Source: Antedon mediterranea
Taxonomy: Eukaryota > Echinodermata > Crinoidea > Comatulida > Antedonidae
Assembly (NCBI RefSeq): GCF_964355755.1
Contig: NC_092670.1
Location: 211,001 to 275,000, forward strand
Direction: 5' to 3'
Length of the DNA stretch: 64,000 bases
The notes under the pieces are model-generated. The model saw only the letters and a list, made by a program, of their open reading frames with translations, ran no database searches and was not told the DNA's origin. Shown here piece after piece: positions 37,621-48,759 of this stretch (positions within the stretch are counted from its first letter, which is position 1; the number at the start of each line of letters is the position of its first letter). A program made the translations under genes and the position numbers.

Positions 37621-40600
37621 GAAATGACTTAATCGGCGGCAATCACGTGTCTATCATTGTGACGTTCAAGTTTTCAAGTAAAATGGGCGGAGTATTTTTC
37701 CGCTCACCTCAACCTGTCACTCACGGTGACGCTAAGTTAGCCGTATTAAATTAAAAGTTTGAGTAATTCACATTGTTAGTAAACAGCCGACTGTACGTTT
37801 AATATTTATAACTCACAAAGTGATGTAAATAAAACTCAAATTGGTAAATCTTAATAACCAACTTGTACGTGTAAACATGAACTAACACTCTAACGTGTAA
37901 ATAACGTTGCCGCTAATTAATAGGCAAATGAATCTATAAATTGTACGTGTTCACACGTTTGTTGGCTATAGCCGGCAATTTAGGCGTAAACTCGCTAATT
38001 GATTGGCATAATCAAGTAATAAGTATTTTACCCCAGTAGTTAATCCGACAACTATGACACGTCTTTTTAAGCACTGTTCTGAGCATTAAATCGGTGTGAT
38101 GATATGTCAGAAACTGCTCTGTGTAAAGATCAAGGGATGAGTGGACACGGGCCGTAAGCAATTAATTTTGAAACAAAAATGCTTATTGCAGCTGTCTCAG
38201 TTTTAAACAACATTTATCATTAACTTAAAATTAAGCCTTTAAAAATAATTCATATTTAAAATGTGGTTTTTATATAACTTTTTTATTAGTATTATGCAGT
38301 GGGCGTACACACACACGTTTTATATACCGTACTACTCTATGTTCTTGATAATAGTTATATTATACCATATGATGTACAGTATTAAATATAAGTTTATTTG
38401 TCGTTGTCGTGCATTGTAGTTTATTTTGTTGTGTTGTAATACTTTCTCAGGTTCCATTCAAATCGTTAAATAATACGTGCTAAGTATATTGCAAAACCTT
38501 GGTTTATCTTGTTTATACATTTCGTGATTTATTTTTGTTTGCCGTTAAACAAACATGAAATGATGTCAAATTATTGTTGTTTAATATTATTTTGTTTACT
38601 TTGTCAATATTTAAAACAGTAATCTGTATGATTCATGGTTAGTGTCGCATGGCGCATCTTGACCTTTATCGAGTTATTACGCGGCGGCGGATGGATCTAT
38701 GCCCATCAAATTCAGTTAGGGTCCGAATTAGGACCGCCGCGCATGTTGGTGATAATTACTTGTCACCCTTATTAGAAAAGTCTTTACGGAGTGCTCAAAC
38801 ACAGATTCCATTACTATTGGAAATATGTAGTATCTCTCTGTATAGATCTGTTATAGAGGGCGGATATTGAATTGAATGAATACTGTAATGGGAAATGTGA
38901 TAATGCTGCAGTAAACTTTATTAGACGTTATATATTGTAGCCTACATTACACTGTATACTACAGTAGTTTTCTTATAAGAAAACAAAGACTAGAGGCCCT
39001 ACAGATCGAATGGTGGTTAGTTTGCGTGTATTTTTTTTCTAATTTTTTTTGTTGAGGTTCATTCATCTGACATCTCGCAATCCACACCTAACCTTACAGA
39101 CAGTAGGACTATGTTGGTTTTGCGTAAAATGTTTGACGTAATGGATATCAGTGAATGTGATGATGAAATAAGATCCATCCATATGCGTATCTCACGTACG
39201 AGTTGTCACCGATCAGGCAAACATCAACATGTCAAAGACATGTATACAAACAAATAGCGAAGCCACCATAAAAGGTTTAATCCTAGAATTATAATTCAAA
39301 TTGTTGTTTAAGCAAGTTATAGGAATAAACATGCCATATGTGTTTTAAAGCATATTGTGAAAAGTGTGTAGGTCTACCGGTATAAACAAAAGTGGCTTAT
39401 TATACCACATGTTTTTACACTTTTACGATAACATATTACATTTTTATTGAACATACTTATTCTGTTGTATAAAATGACGTCAAATAAACGTCATTGTCAT
39501 TGGGTTTATAAGGACGAAAGTTATATGATGAACAAATTGAACCGGACATTGGTCGGAGAATACTAACTATTGTTTTGAAAGTCGTATCTCCTTATTTGAT
39601 TCACTGTTAAGTTAAGCCTGTTTTGTTGGGAAGATTAATTTTACCAGATTGGATCTGCCGTAAGTATGCCTATTATAGAGATAAGATCTGGTAGTAGGCC
39701 GGTAGTTAAATTTAAAAAATGTGAATCCATGTGTCACTTTGATAGGCATATTCTTGTATACTTATGTAGACATATTCACGTAAATTAAGTGATTAAATAT
39801 ATTACTTATCTGGAGGACCAAACTTAAAGCCTTGGCTTAATGCGTCCTCCTCACACAATTGTATTTATTAATTTATGTTTCTGTTCATATTGTATTGTAT
39901 TGTGTGAAACAATAAACTTGAACTTGATATACGCGTTTGTGATAAAACTCGATAAAGTGTCGATAGTTTAACTTTAGAATCCTACATGCAGAGATATTTT
40001 AAAGGTAATGCAGATATGATTCATTTCGTCATCTAAATTAAGTGGAACAACCAGACATCTAATCCTGAAAACTTTACACTGGGCCAATTACGTAATTTAT
40101 TAACTATAGATGGCGCTATCTTTGTTTTGTTTTTATTCCATGGGGAAAAGGACAAGTTAGATTAACTTTTTTCGAAATTTGCATTAAAACAAGAAAGACT
40201 AGAAAGTTTTTTTGCAAATGAGTTCTTTATAAAATGCTACAAAGCGGGTGATATTAAAGTCACGTAAATCGATTCAGTGAAAATAAAAATCTACCCGATT
40301 ACAATAACAGCACAATGGGAGAATGTTACGAGAAAAGTGATATACAAAGAGAATGTGTCTATTCCTATCATCAGTACATTCAAGTTTAATCAACTAATTA
40401 AAACATGATTTAATAATATCAGAAACGCTAGCCTAGCTGATTTTAGAAAAACGAAACATTTCCATGGTCTTGTCTGGTTCTTGGCAAATCTATTATTGGT
40501 CCTAGAATATCCACTGATAAAAGTAACTCCAGGAAATTACAAGAAATTTAATTATAATGTAGAAACAAAACTGTCTCGATCTTTATTAACAAGCTGCTGA

Positions 40601-41810
40601 TATAGAAACCAAGATATCAGACATTGTGTTAATTGTGGTTACATTTCAACGTTTTCGAAATGATAATTCACGGTGCTGTTTTTGGTTCATCGAAGTTTCC
40701 ACGTAATTTGTCTGTATTTATCGTAGGAGTTTTGTAATATATGGTTGTATTTTTATAGATGTGTAATTTTTGTTATTGTAATACAAACTGTTTTAGCTGT
40801 GTGCTATCGTTTTCCACTTACTTAGTAGAGACCATATTAAATTTTGTTTTTAATAACTTTAAATCTGATTTTCCAATATTACGGGAGAATAAAATCCTGT
40901 GCCATAATGGACATTTTACCTTTTACAGTATATATATAACAAAGCCATCTCGTTTAGGCCTATAGTCACGTGTCCATGCTGCGGGGGATAATTGCTTCAT
41001 ACCCTTTTAAGTAATTTTACACAAAGCTCCAAAATGTGGCAAAGTATAAAGACTATAAACCAATAAACAAAATATAGGTCGATACAAGTATTGTTTGATC
41101 TGATATTTGCCCACGACCACGTTGCTTAAGTTAATGGAAGTATTGGAGACCACAGCTATTTTAGACAATTGCGCGACCTATCACTTTGAAGATGTTGAAA
41201 TGGCGTGGTTTGCCAGCTGGTTCTTTAGTTGCAATTTAGTTAGATTTTAGAAACTAGTTTTAATAAAGCCAAATGTACAAACACGTAGGTTGATTGCCTC
41301 GAATACTTGCATTCTCTTTCAGACGACATTGTGCAGACCGTACCCAAAGAATTGGCCGCCGCAACCCCTCGGGCATTTTAACCGCCAAAATACAAGTATA
41401 GGAAATAGGATCGTGTAATATGGAAACGTTGTTGAACTTCAATTTTGTATTATTGTTCCCTTTCGTTATTGTTTCTGTTTAATGTCAACAGCTAAAGAAT
41501 GACAACATCAAAGTGTAGAAGCCTGTTGAATTCAGTGTTTCGTCGTAATTCTTCACGATTACAAAACCATAGGAATATCTATCGCATAACGAGATTGTGA
41601 TAATATAAACGATTATACATGATACTACAACTTGTACTGTAATATTGACGAGTACTATAATAGATATTGTATACAATAATATTCATAGCAGCATATTGAA
41701 AAAGAGGAAAAAGGATAGGCATACAATACCAATGTATGGAGAGAAATAATGACTTTTTAAGATTTTAAAAAAAAGTTTTTTTTTTAAACAAATTGCTTTT
41801 TTAAAAGCTA
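37621..41810. other. Intergenic region without recognised gene
   Basis: No open frame here resembles a known protein and no chain of exons could be joined. A GC-rich patch at 38640-38770 (GCGGCGGCGG ... ACCGCCGCGC) contains a 73-codon open frame that I could not recognise. A LINE-like tail lies at 39812-39928. The remainder is AT-rich unique sequence. Confidence 0.6.
39812..39928 (+). mobile_element. Possible non-LTR retrotransposon 3' tail
   Basis: CTGGAGGACCAAACTTAAAG, then GCTTAATGCGTCCTCC, form an imperfect hairpin with the arms GGAGGAC and GTCCTCC. This is followed by ATTGTATTGT and AATAAACTTGAACTTGA. The design matches LINE 3' ends common in marine invertebrates. No coding part remains. 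Confidence 0.4.
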
Positions 41811-41812
41811 TT

Positions 41813-42457
41813 TTTTAAAGCCCCATTCCCTACGTTTTTTAGATCTAATTTAAGATCACAAACTATATTTAATGTAAAAATAATACTATATGATCCTATT
41901 GCGATAACTTTTTTCGTCTTTAAACGGTTAAAAATGTGAAAAATAAGTCGATTCTAATAATTATAGCGGCCCGCTATAAATCCCAAAATGCATTGCGCGT
42001 GGATTGATATTTTTGTTTTTCACCTGTAATTCGCCCACTTTTCGATCGATCGTGAGGCCAAAACAAATGGAAGACTCCTAACTTTTCAGCGAAAATACCG
42101 GGTTTTCCCCAATTTGTATCAACGGAGTCTGGCAAAAATAGAAAGACAATTAATGTAGCAAATATACAACGTCAGGCTAGGTATATAGGTAGCGTACGAT
42201 GTTCGTACGTTACCGATGTTTACCAGCTAGGCCTACAAAACTAAGCCTAGCTAGCTAGGCTAGGCCTAAGACCGTCCACGAGAGGTCGATCGCCGCGAGC
42301 TACTTAGGTAGTGCATTGTTTCTCACTTTTTATCATAATTTACCATAAAACGTACATTTAAGACAAGGAATGACATGGTTTAATGTTTTTAAAGTGATAT
42401 ATATGTATTATTTTCCAAAAAACGTCCAAAATTGCAGGGAAGGGGTCTTTAAATGGT
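41813..42457. mobile_element. Candidate inverted-repeat-bounded segment around the FTCDNL1-like promoter
   Basis: The left edge reads TTTTTTAAAGCCCCATTCCC then TACGTTTTTT. The right edge, reverse-complemented, reads CATTTAAAGACCCCTTCCCT then GCAATTTTGGACGTTTTTT. The arms share TTTAAAG-CCCC-TTCCCT-C and a T-run. I could not settle a target-site duplication, so this may be a decayed transposon or coincidence. Confidence 0.4.
41961..42000 (+). promoter_or_regulatory. Hairpin and ZNF143/Staf-like site in putative FTCDNL1 promoter
   Basis: TTATAGCGG-C-CCGCTATAA (41961-41979) is a perfect palindrome around one base. Overlapping it, GCTATAAATCCCA followed by AAATGCATTGCG (41973-41997) resembles the Staf/ZNF143 SBS element (core CTAYRNNNCCCR, with a trailing TGC-TTGCG part) as I remember it. 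It lies about 670 bp upstream of the ATG. A possible 5'-UTR intron could bring it close, with an acceptor at TTGCAG near 42436. Confidence 0.4.
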
Positions 42458-42660
42458 AAATATCGACATTTTTGGAAACTTTGATTCCCCGCAAACTAAT
42501 TCTAGAGTCACATTTGATTTGTCATTCGGTTAAATTACCGTCATTTTACGTATGCATTGCACGCCTCGATGGCTCGCACTTTGGCAAACGCTCAAAAAAA
42601 TATAGAGGGCGAGATATTATTCTCGAGGTACTCGTACTTGGCGTAGACAAGCTGACTTAT

Positions 42661-44129
42661 ATGGCAGCAACCACCAGAAAGTTAGCAGCCTGTTTATTAA
42701 ATGTATCTGAAGCTAACAAGAACATTGTTGAAAGTATAGCTGAGAGTGCAACAAGTGTGTCTCAAGATAATGGTAAATAGCCGTAAAATTGAAATGCTAG
42801 ATAGGCCTAGGTTAATAAGCTTAATTTGACGTATTATATGGGATAGAAAAGAATAATCCCAGTTGTAAATAGAGGGCAGGCCAATACCAGTACAGTACTG
42901 TATTTTACCATGGAACTATAATGTTAGTTCCATGATTTTACATATTGTATTGATTTTCAACAATGTTTATTACAATACCAAACTATTTGTCTTCTTTTGT
43001 TACGTACATAGGTACATGTTCATCCACCGTGCTCAACATTTTCAATGATAAAGATTACAACCGTTCAGTGATAACAATTGCAGCGCCTTTACATCACTTG
43101 GCAGATTCAGTTTATAATGCTTGTCGGTCAGCTTTTGACCATATAAATCTGACCAATCATAGAGGAAGGCATCCAAGACTTGGTGCTGTAGACCTTGTCC
43201 CGATACATCCATTGTCAGACGATGGCAGTTTGGAAGAGTGTGGAGTTGTTGCTAAAGGTAAAAACACAGTTAAAACGCATAAATAGAATATGCCACTCTG
43301 GTTTCATCAATCTATATTTGTTTTCAGATGTAAATTTTAATATTAATTTTCTTGACACAGAAATTGCAAACAGAGTAGCAGTTGGTGTTCCTGGCACATC
43401 TTTCTTCTTGTTTGGTGCAAGTGATCATCAGAATCGAGGGTTGGTTCAACGAAGAAAAGATGTAGGATGGTATGGGGGTAAATTTGGGATAAACTATGAT
43501 ACGCTAAAGCATGACATCGGGGAAAATCCTACATCTAGATATGGTTTAACAGGTAAGAACATTAATTACAAACAGTAGAGAGTTTGTGCATTATTTTTAG
43601 ATCTAGGTATGGCATACATTGTTAAAAGGTGAGTGTGGGTAGTCTCAATCAATGCAGATCATTTTGTAAATAACAGAATGGAATTAATAGGTGATCTGCA
43701 CTGTGTGATCACCTATTTATTATAAGTTAATTCATTGCAGGTATAGGTGGATCTCCATATGTTATGAACTTTAATGTTACAATTGATTCTAAGGACTTAA
43801 AGATTGGTCGTGACATTGCATCACAAATACGGGCAACAGCACCTTGTGGACTCCCTGGTGTCCAATCTATGGCATTTGAACATGAAGGTCGTATAGAAAT
43901 AGCTTGTAATGTTGAATCAATATGGAATGTATTGCTCAATAAGTATTTGTACACAGAGGCAGCAACACTGAAAGATCTTGTAGAAAGGTTATCGGGAGAG
44001 AGAGGTGTAAAACTATTTGGAAGTGCTCTAGTAGGATTCAGTCCACAAGAGGCATTGCAACTAACTCGGATTGCATTGGAAACTGGACAAAATCAGTTTT
44101 GGAAAACAAGAACTATAAAAATGATGTGA
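42661..44129 (+). CDS. FTCDNL1: Formiminotransferase N-terminal-subdomain protein (FTCDNL1-like), complete
   Basis: Four exons, 42661-42772, 43012-43257, 43361-43552 and 43741-44129, are all joined in phase 1 with GT-AG borders and give 312 aa plus stop. The protein opens MAATTRKLAACLLNVSEANK and contains the folate-transferase motif HRGRHPRLGAVD (about 88-99), DHQNRGLVQRRKDVGWYGG and APCGLPGVQSMAF. The first two match the formiminotransferase fold that moves a formimino group between glutamate and tetrahydrofolate; whether this paralogue keeps the activity is unknown. The histidine of GxHPRxGAxD, in the active-site region of FTCD, is present. The cyclodeaminase domain is absent, as expected for FTCDNL1. 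The start at 42661 is preferred because it begins the conserved block; the frame stays open upstream to 42472. AATAAA at 44465 could end the transcript, and a minisatellite lies in the 3' UTR. Confidence 0.9.
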
Positions 44130-44137
44130 TCTGTTAA

Positions 44138-44388
44138 CCCACCATGCCTAAACAAGATTTTAATCCATAATTAGAACAGTCGATTGAACCCACCATGCAT
44201 AAACAAGATTTTAATCCATAAATAGAACAGTCGATTGAACCCACCATGCCTAAACAAGATTTTAATCCATAAATAGAACAGTCGATTGAACCCACCATGC
44301 ATAAACAAGATTTTAATCCATAAATAGAACAGTCGATTGAACCCACCATGCATAAACAAGATTTTAATCCATAAATTGAACAGTCGAT
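44138..44388. repeat. Minisatellite, 51-bp unit, 5 copies, in the FTCDNL1-like 3' UTR
   Basis: The unit starts CCCACCATGCATAAACAAGA and ends GAACAGTCGATTGAA. It begins eight bases after the stop codon of the upstream gene and precedes its candidate poly(A) signal, so it should be transcribed. Open frames on the minus strand reflect a 17-codon unit. Confidence 0.93.
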
Positions 44389-44464
44389 GGACTTGAAGAT
44401 AAATAAGACAAAGAATAAGGTGTTATGTTGAATTGTATTAATATTCTTTTAAATAGTACTTGGA

Positions 44465-44470
44465 AATAAA
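44465..44470 (+). terminator. Candidate poly(A) signal of FTCDNL1-like gene
   Basis: AATAAA about 335 bp after the stop codon, just past the minisatellite. On the opposite strand AATAAA at 44518-44513 and 44577-44572 would serve the convergent GST-like gene. Confidence 0.5.
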
Positions 44471-44678
44471 TTTCCACATGATTTATATTTACATATTTTT
44501 ACAAAATAATTCTTTATTTGCCATTCATCTAGTTCATTGTATAAATGCCTAAGACAGTCTCCACCCGGTCATTTATTAAAGTTGGATATAAGGTTTTACA
44601 ACTATGTTTTTAAAGTTCTTTGTGCTGATGGTAGTGCTAACTTCTTTGTGCTGATGGTACAGTAGTACCAAGACCTTT

Positions 44679-45770
44679 TTACAGGCTTCCACCGCTTGGC
44701 TTGGGTTTTCTGATGAACACTTTCTTAAAACCCTCGCGTTCCTTGATTCGTTCCACGTACTCAACTAACACTGGATATTCCTGTAAAATGGCGCCACTGC
44801 GTATCACTGATGCCCACCACATATTATAACCAAGAACACAATCTGCTGTAGTAAACCTGAAACAGTAATTGTATAGTGATTTAGCTTTAACGGAAATAAG
44901 ACAAAGAGAAGTGTTTACTGTACTCTGTACTAATCATTTACCCGAGGCAGAGTAAACAGGAGGCTACAGTGTGTTCGATATCAACTTTTTTTTACCTGTC
45001 GCCACATATGTATTGTCTCTTTTCCAGAACAGTCGACAAGTAGGTAGCAATTTCTTTAAACTTGGCCATCATCTTGTCCACTAACACGTTGTCTCTCTGA
45101 TCCTCTGGAGTATGTGTTAACTGCATGTAGAGTGGTTCCAAAACTGGATCAATGGTGGCTATTGCATAACATATCCAGCTGTATAAATAATAAACACAAT
45201 GTTATACAGTACTTTAAATAATGTGAGATTTATTTTGGTTAGTCTTAACAATACGTACTTGTAATATTCTGCCCTTTGCAAATAATGTGGAGATAGGCCA
45301 CCAAATAGGTCAGCAAGATACATGCAGATTGCAGATGATTCAATGATTGTGATGTCATTATCAAGCTTTAAGGCTGGGATGGTTCCATGTGGATGTACAG
45401 TTTTCTTGTAATGTTCCATATCGGTCATATTCTCACCGTGAAGAGAAACCTTCTCCATTTGTATTTTGTTCTCAATCCCCAATTCTATTTTAATATTTCA
45501 ATAAAAAGATCAGACATAAAGATAAACTTAGTAATAGTATCTCCAATTATTACATTACACCATAAACCTTGATAATTTACCTTGAACAAGCCAGGCACAT
45601 CTAGACGAGCGAAATGGATAACTATGGTAAAGCACGATACCAGTAAGTTGTTTGGCATTCCTGTATCTCCTGTACAGTGCAAGGCTACCAAGTGCAAGTA
45701 CTGCGCCACCTCCAAGTGTTACACACAAACAAATAATTGCTGTTTTTCTAAATGGTGCATACCAACGCAT
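44679..45770 (-). CDS. Membrane-anchored glutathione S-transferase-like protein, complete
   Basis: Four exons: 45770-45581 (or from 45800 with an earlier ATG), 45484-45259, 45178-44996 and 44856-44679. The phases are 1, 2 and 2, giving 258 aa (268 with the upstream ATG). There is a membrane segment after a short N-terminus (LGGGAVLALGSLALYRRYR), then a thioredoxin-like GST N-domain (VLYHSYPFRSSRCAWLVQEL, PHGTIPALKLDN, ESSAICMYLADLFG) and an all-helical C-domain (LEKRQYICGDRFTTADCVLG). P-A in IPAL and the ESSAI motif bind glutathione in GSTs; the position usually held by catalytic Tyr, Ser or Cys is in the HSYPFRSSRC stretch. A single-pass anchor with the GST on one face is inferred. The start at 45770 aligns best with the alternative first exon. 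The gene converges on the FTCDNL1-like gene. Confidence 0.88.
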
Positions 45771-46243
45771 GCCATTATACACCATAGAATACCACCGCAT
45801 AACCGTTTATTAATTGGAATTTGGAAACAAGCATTAACTTTTAGTTTTATTTGTTTTACGCGCATGTGAGATGAGACTGTACTTTACAAAAGTTGTACTT
45901 GTTTGTACTGTACTTATTTTGAGAGGTCAATACTAATATAGAGGGCAGTATTTTTGTCATGCATGGACGCACACAAAACACAATAGTAAAAACTGAAATT
46001 CATAAACTTTTACTATTGTAATAATTTCCATTAATAAAAATAATAAATGTATAATTTATTTTGTCTTGATTTGAATATTCTAACACATATTGCACAATTT
46101 CTTTAAAACAACATACATGGTTAAACTGATTTTAATAACTCTAGGCCTACTCGCCTAGGCCCTAGCTTGAAAAAAAAATTAATAAACAGGGGAATTTGAC
46201 TTTGAGATGACTCGGCCTGTAGTGTACGTGTTGGCCTACGTAC

Positions 46244-46439
46244 CGGAAATAAGCCAGGCACATCTTGATGATCGGAATGGAAAACTATGATAGAGAACCA
46301 TCCTACGAGGCCGCCTGGCCTTTCTTCTATATCTCCTAGCGAGTGCTAGGCTGCCTAGTGCAAGAACGGCTCCACCTCCAATAGCCGCACACAGTCCAAT
46401 AACTGTTGTGTTCACTACATCAGCTGTTACTCCTGCCAT
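46244..46439 (-). CDS. Alternative first exon of the GST-like gene
   Basis: ATG at 46439 begins MAGVTADVVNTTVIGLCAAI, then GGGAVLALGSLALARRYRRK and VLYHSFPFRSSRCAWLIS. The donor GTACGT follows at 46243. It is a paralogue of the first exon at 45770: same membrane segment and same start of the thioredoxin-like fold. It also ends in phase 1 with G, so splicing to 45484 gives Glu exactly as from the nearer exon. No other GST exons lie between the two first exons. It is therefore best read as a second promoter and first exon of one gene; a remnant of a tandem gene copy is the alternative. Confidence 0.75.
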
Positions 46440-46599
46440 GTTTCGATAAATATACCTCAACTTTCCAATTTCACACACAACAAACACACATCATGCTGTA
46501 CGTTAGGGGGCGCTAAACATAATAATGCAATTAGTATTTTTACTGTGCGTTTGAGATATATTATATTTTTTAGATAATTATAAATAGTTCATTTATTCA

Positions 46600-46728
46600 C
46601 TTTGACCAAAAATTGGATCTTAAAAAAAATACATGATTGAAAGACTGCAAAGCAAAAAATAGTTCAAATTGGCCAACTGCAAAGTCTGATAAATTAATAT
46701 TAATGTTTTGGGGGACAATACATCTTTA
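46600..46728. repeat. Dispersed repeat, short copy
   Basis: It begins CTTTGACCAAAAATTGGATC and ends GGACAATACATCTTTA. The same two anchors in the same order lie at 1226 and 1692, where the interior is expanded by a 66-bp minisatellite. Confidence 0.55.
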
Positions 46729-47036
46729 GGAGTTCTATACAAAGACAAACCAGAGTCCTATATGGTAGTTGATGCTGAATATTAATTTATTCCATTCCAC
46801 AATATTTCTGTAATTTCATGATTGTTTCTACGAAATATTAAATGCTCTCCATATACAGTCATCATTACTTACTTATTATTTCACAGTCATTTCAGTATAC
46901 CAGTGCATTAGTTATGCTTACTGGCAGCAACTTAGATGCTTTATAACTTAAACAATTTCTACTGATAAAAAGAAGCGCACATAAAAAACGTAACGCAGCC
47001 ATTTCCACGGTCAAATATAAATGTGGTCCTTAAGAC

Positions 47037-47352
47037 ACAGGCTGCTAAATTCTTTAAAACATTACAGTATTTTATTATGCATTTAATACACAGGCTGCTA
47101 AATTCTTTAAAACATTACAGTATTTTATTATGCATTTAATACGCAGGCTGCTAAATTCTTTAAAACATTACAGTATTTTATTATGCATTTAATACACAGG
47201 CTGCTAAATTCTTTAAAACATTACAGTATTTTATTATGCATTTAATACACAGGCTGCTAAATTCTTTAAAACATTACAGTATTTTATTATGCATTTAATA
47301 CACAGGCTGCTAAATTCTTTAAAACATTACAGTATTTTATTTTGCATTTAAT
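47037..47352. repeat. Minisatellite, 53-bp unit, 6 copies, carrying minus-strand AATAAA
   Basis: The unit contains CAGGCTGCTAAATTCTTTAA and ACAGTATTTTATTATGCATT, and all copies are nearly identical. Each unit includes TTTATT, an AATAAA on the minus strand, downstream of the ABCA stop codon. Confidence 0.93.
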
Positions 47353-47484
47353 CATGAATTTGTAAACATATATTAAAATTCTATATCTATATTTAAAAAT
47401 TAGAAAAATTGTCCATTTACGTTTAAAATTCATTGCACTGCTATAATATTTAATTTAAATATAAAAATCAAATATTTGATGCAT

Positions 47485-47672
47485 AATTATACCACTTACA
47501 TAATAACAATTCTATATCTGTAAACACAATTTGTATGAAATATAGCATAATTATACCACTTACATAATAACAATTCTATATCTGTAAACACAATTTGTAT
47601 GAAATATAGCATAATTATACCACTTACATAATAACAATTCTATATCTGTAAACACAATTTGTATGAAATATA
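47485..47672. repeat. Minisatellite, 64-bp unit, 3 copies
   Basis: Units start GCATAATTATACCACTTACA and end CAATTTGTATGAAATATA. Confidence 0.92.
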
Positions 47673-47849
47673 AATCTAATATTTAAACTATTTAATTTTG
47701 AAATTGCAAATTTCTCTCACTAACCAGGAACTCTATCACATTCATGGAACTGCAAATTGCATTGTTAATTGCGGTCAAGGTGCACTCAAAACCTTTTTTC
47801 CAGCAAACCATTTTTTTGCACATGTGTATGAAATAAAGTATTATATGCA

Positions 47850-48697
47850 TTTTAATTCCACCAATAAAAAGAATGGAATCGGTGCTCACTTAAATGATAC
47901 TAATTCCACCAATAAAAAGAACAGAATCGGTGCTCACTTAAATGATACTAATTCCACCAATAAAAAGAACAGAATCGGTGCTCACTTAAATGATACTAAT
48001 TCCACCAATAAAAAGATTGGAATCAGTGCTCACTTAAGTGATAATAATTCCACCAATAAAAAGAAAAAAATCAGTACTAACTTAAATGATAATAATTCCA
48101 CCAATTAAAAGAACAGAATCGGTGCTCACTTAAGTGATAATAATTCCACCAATAAAAAGAACTGAATCGGTGCTCACTTAAGTGATAATAATTCCACTAA
48201 TAAAAAGAACAGAATTGGTGCTCACTTAAGCAATAATAATTGCACCAATAAAAAGAACAGAATCGTTGCTCACTTAACTGATAATAATTCCACCAATAAA
48301 AAGAACAGAATCGGTGCTCACTTAGGTGATAGTAATTTCACCAATAAAAAGAACAGAATTGGTGCTCACTTAAGCAATAATAATTGCACCAATAAAAAGA
48401 ACTGAATCGGTGCTCACTTAAGTAAAAATAATTCCAACAATAAAAAGAACAGAATCGGTGCTCACTTAACTGATACTAATTCCACCAATAAAAAGAACAG
48501 AATCGGTGCTCACTTAACTGATAATAATTCCACCAATAAAAAGAACTGAATCGGTGCTCACTTAAGTGATAATAATTGCACCAATAAAAAGAACAGAATC
48601 GGTGCTCACTTAAGTGATAATAATTCCACCAATAAAAAGAACTGAATCGGTGCTCACTTAAGTAAAAATAATTCCACCAATAAAAAGAACTGAATGC
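47850..48697. repeat. Minisatellite, 48-bp unit, 18 copies, in the ABCA 3' flank
   Basis: Unit: AATTCCACCAATAAAAAGAA, then CAGAATCGGTGCTCACTTAA and GTGATAAT. Copies show ordered variants (ACTG or ACAG; GCACC or CCACC; AGTAAAAA or AGTGATAA), which suggests local block duplication. It begins about 63 bp beyond the ABCA stop codon and is probably in its 3' UTR. The plus-strand open frame here is a unit-length artefact. Confidence 0.93.
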
Positions 48698-48759
48698 TAC
48701 CGCATACTAGAATTGGCAAATCTTACACAAAATCAATAGAGTGAATTTGTAGGTTTTGT

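Noticed and set aside
38649-38870. 73-codon open frame in a GC-rich intergenic patch
   Set aside because: No recognisable domain, no splice partner and no start context; could be chance in a GC-rich island.
47698-48108. 136-codon plus-strand open frame in the 48-bp array
   Set aside because: The tandem-unit length is divisible by three; the frame breaks as soon as a unit varies.
47850-48697. CRISPR-like array
   Set aside because: Repeats are head-to-tail with no unique spacers, in eukaryotic DNA; it is a minisatellite.
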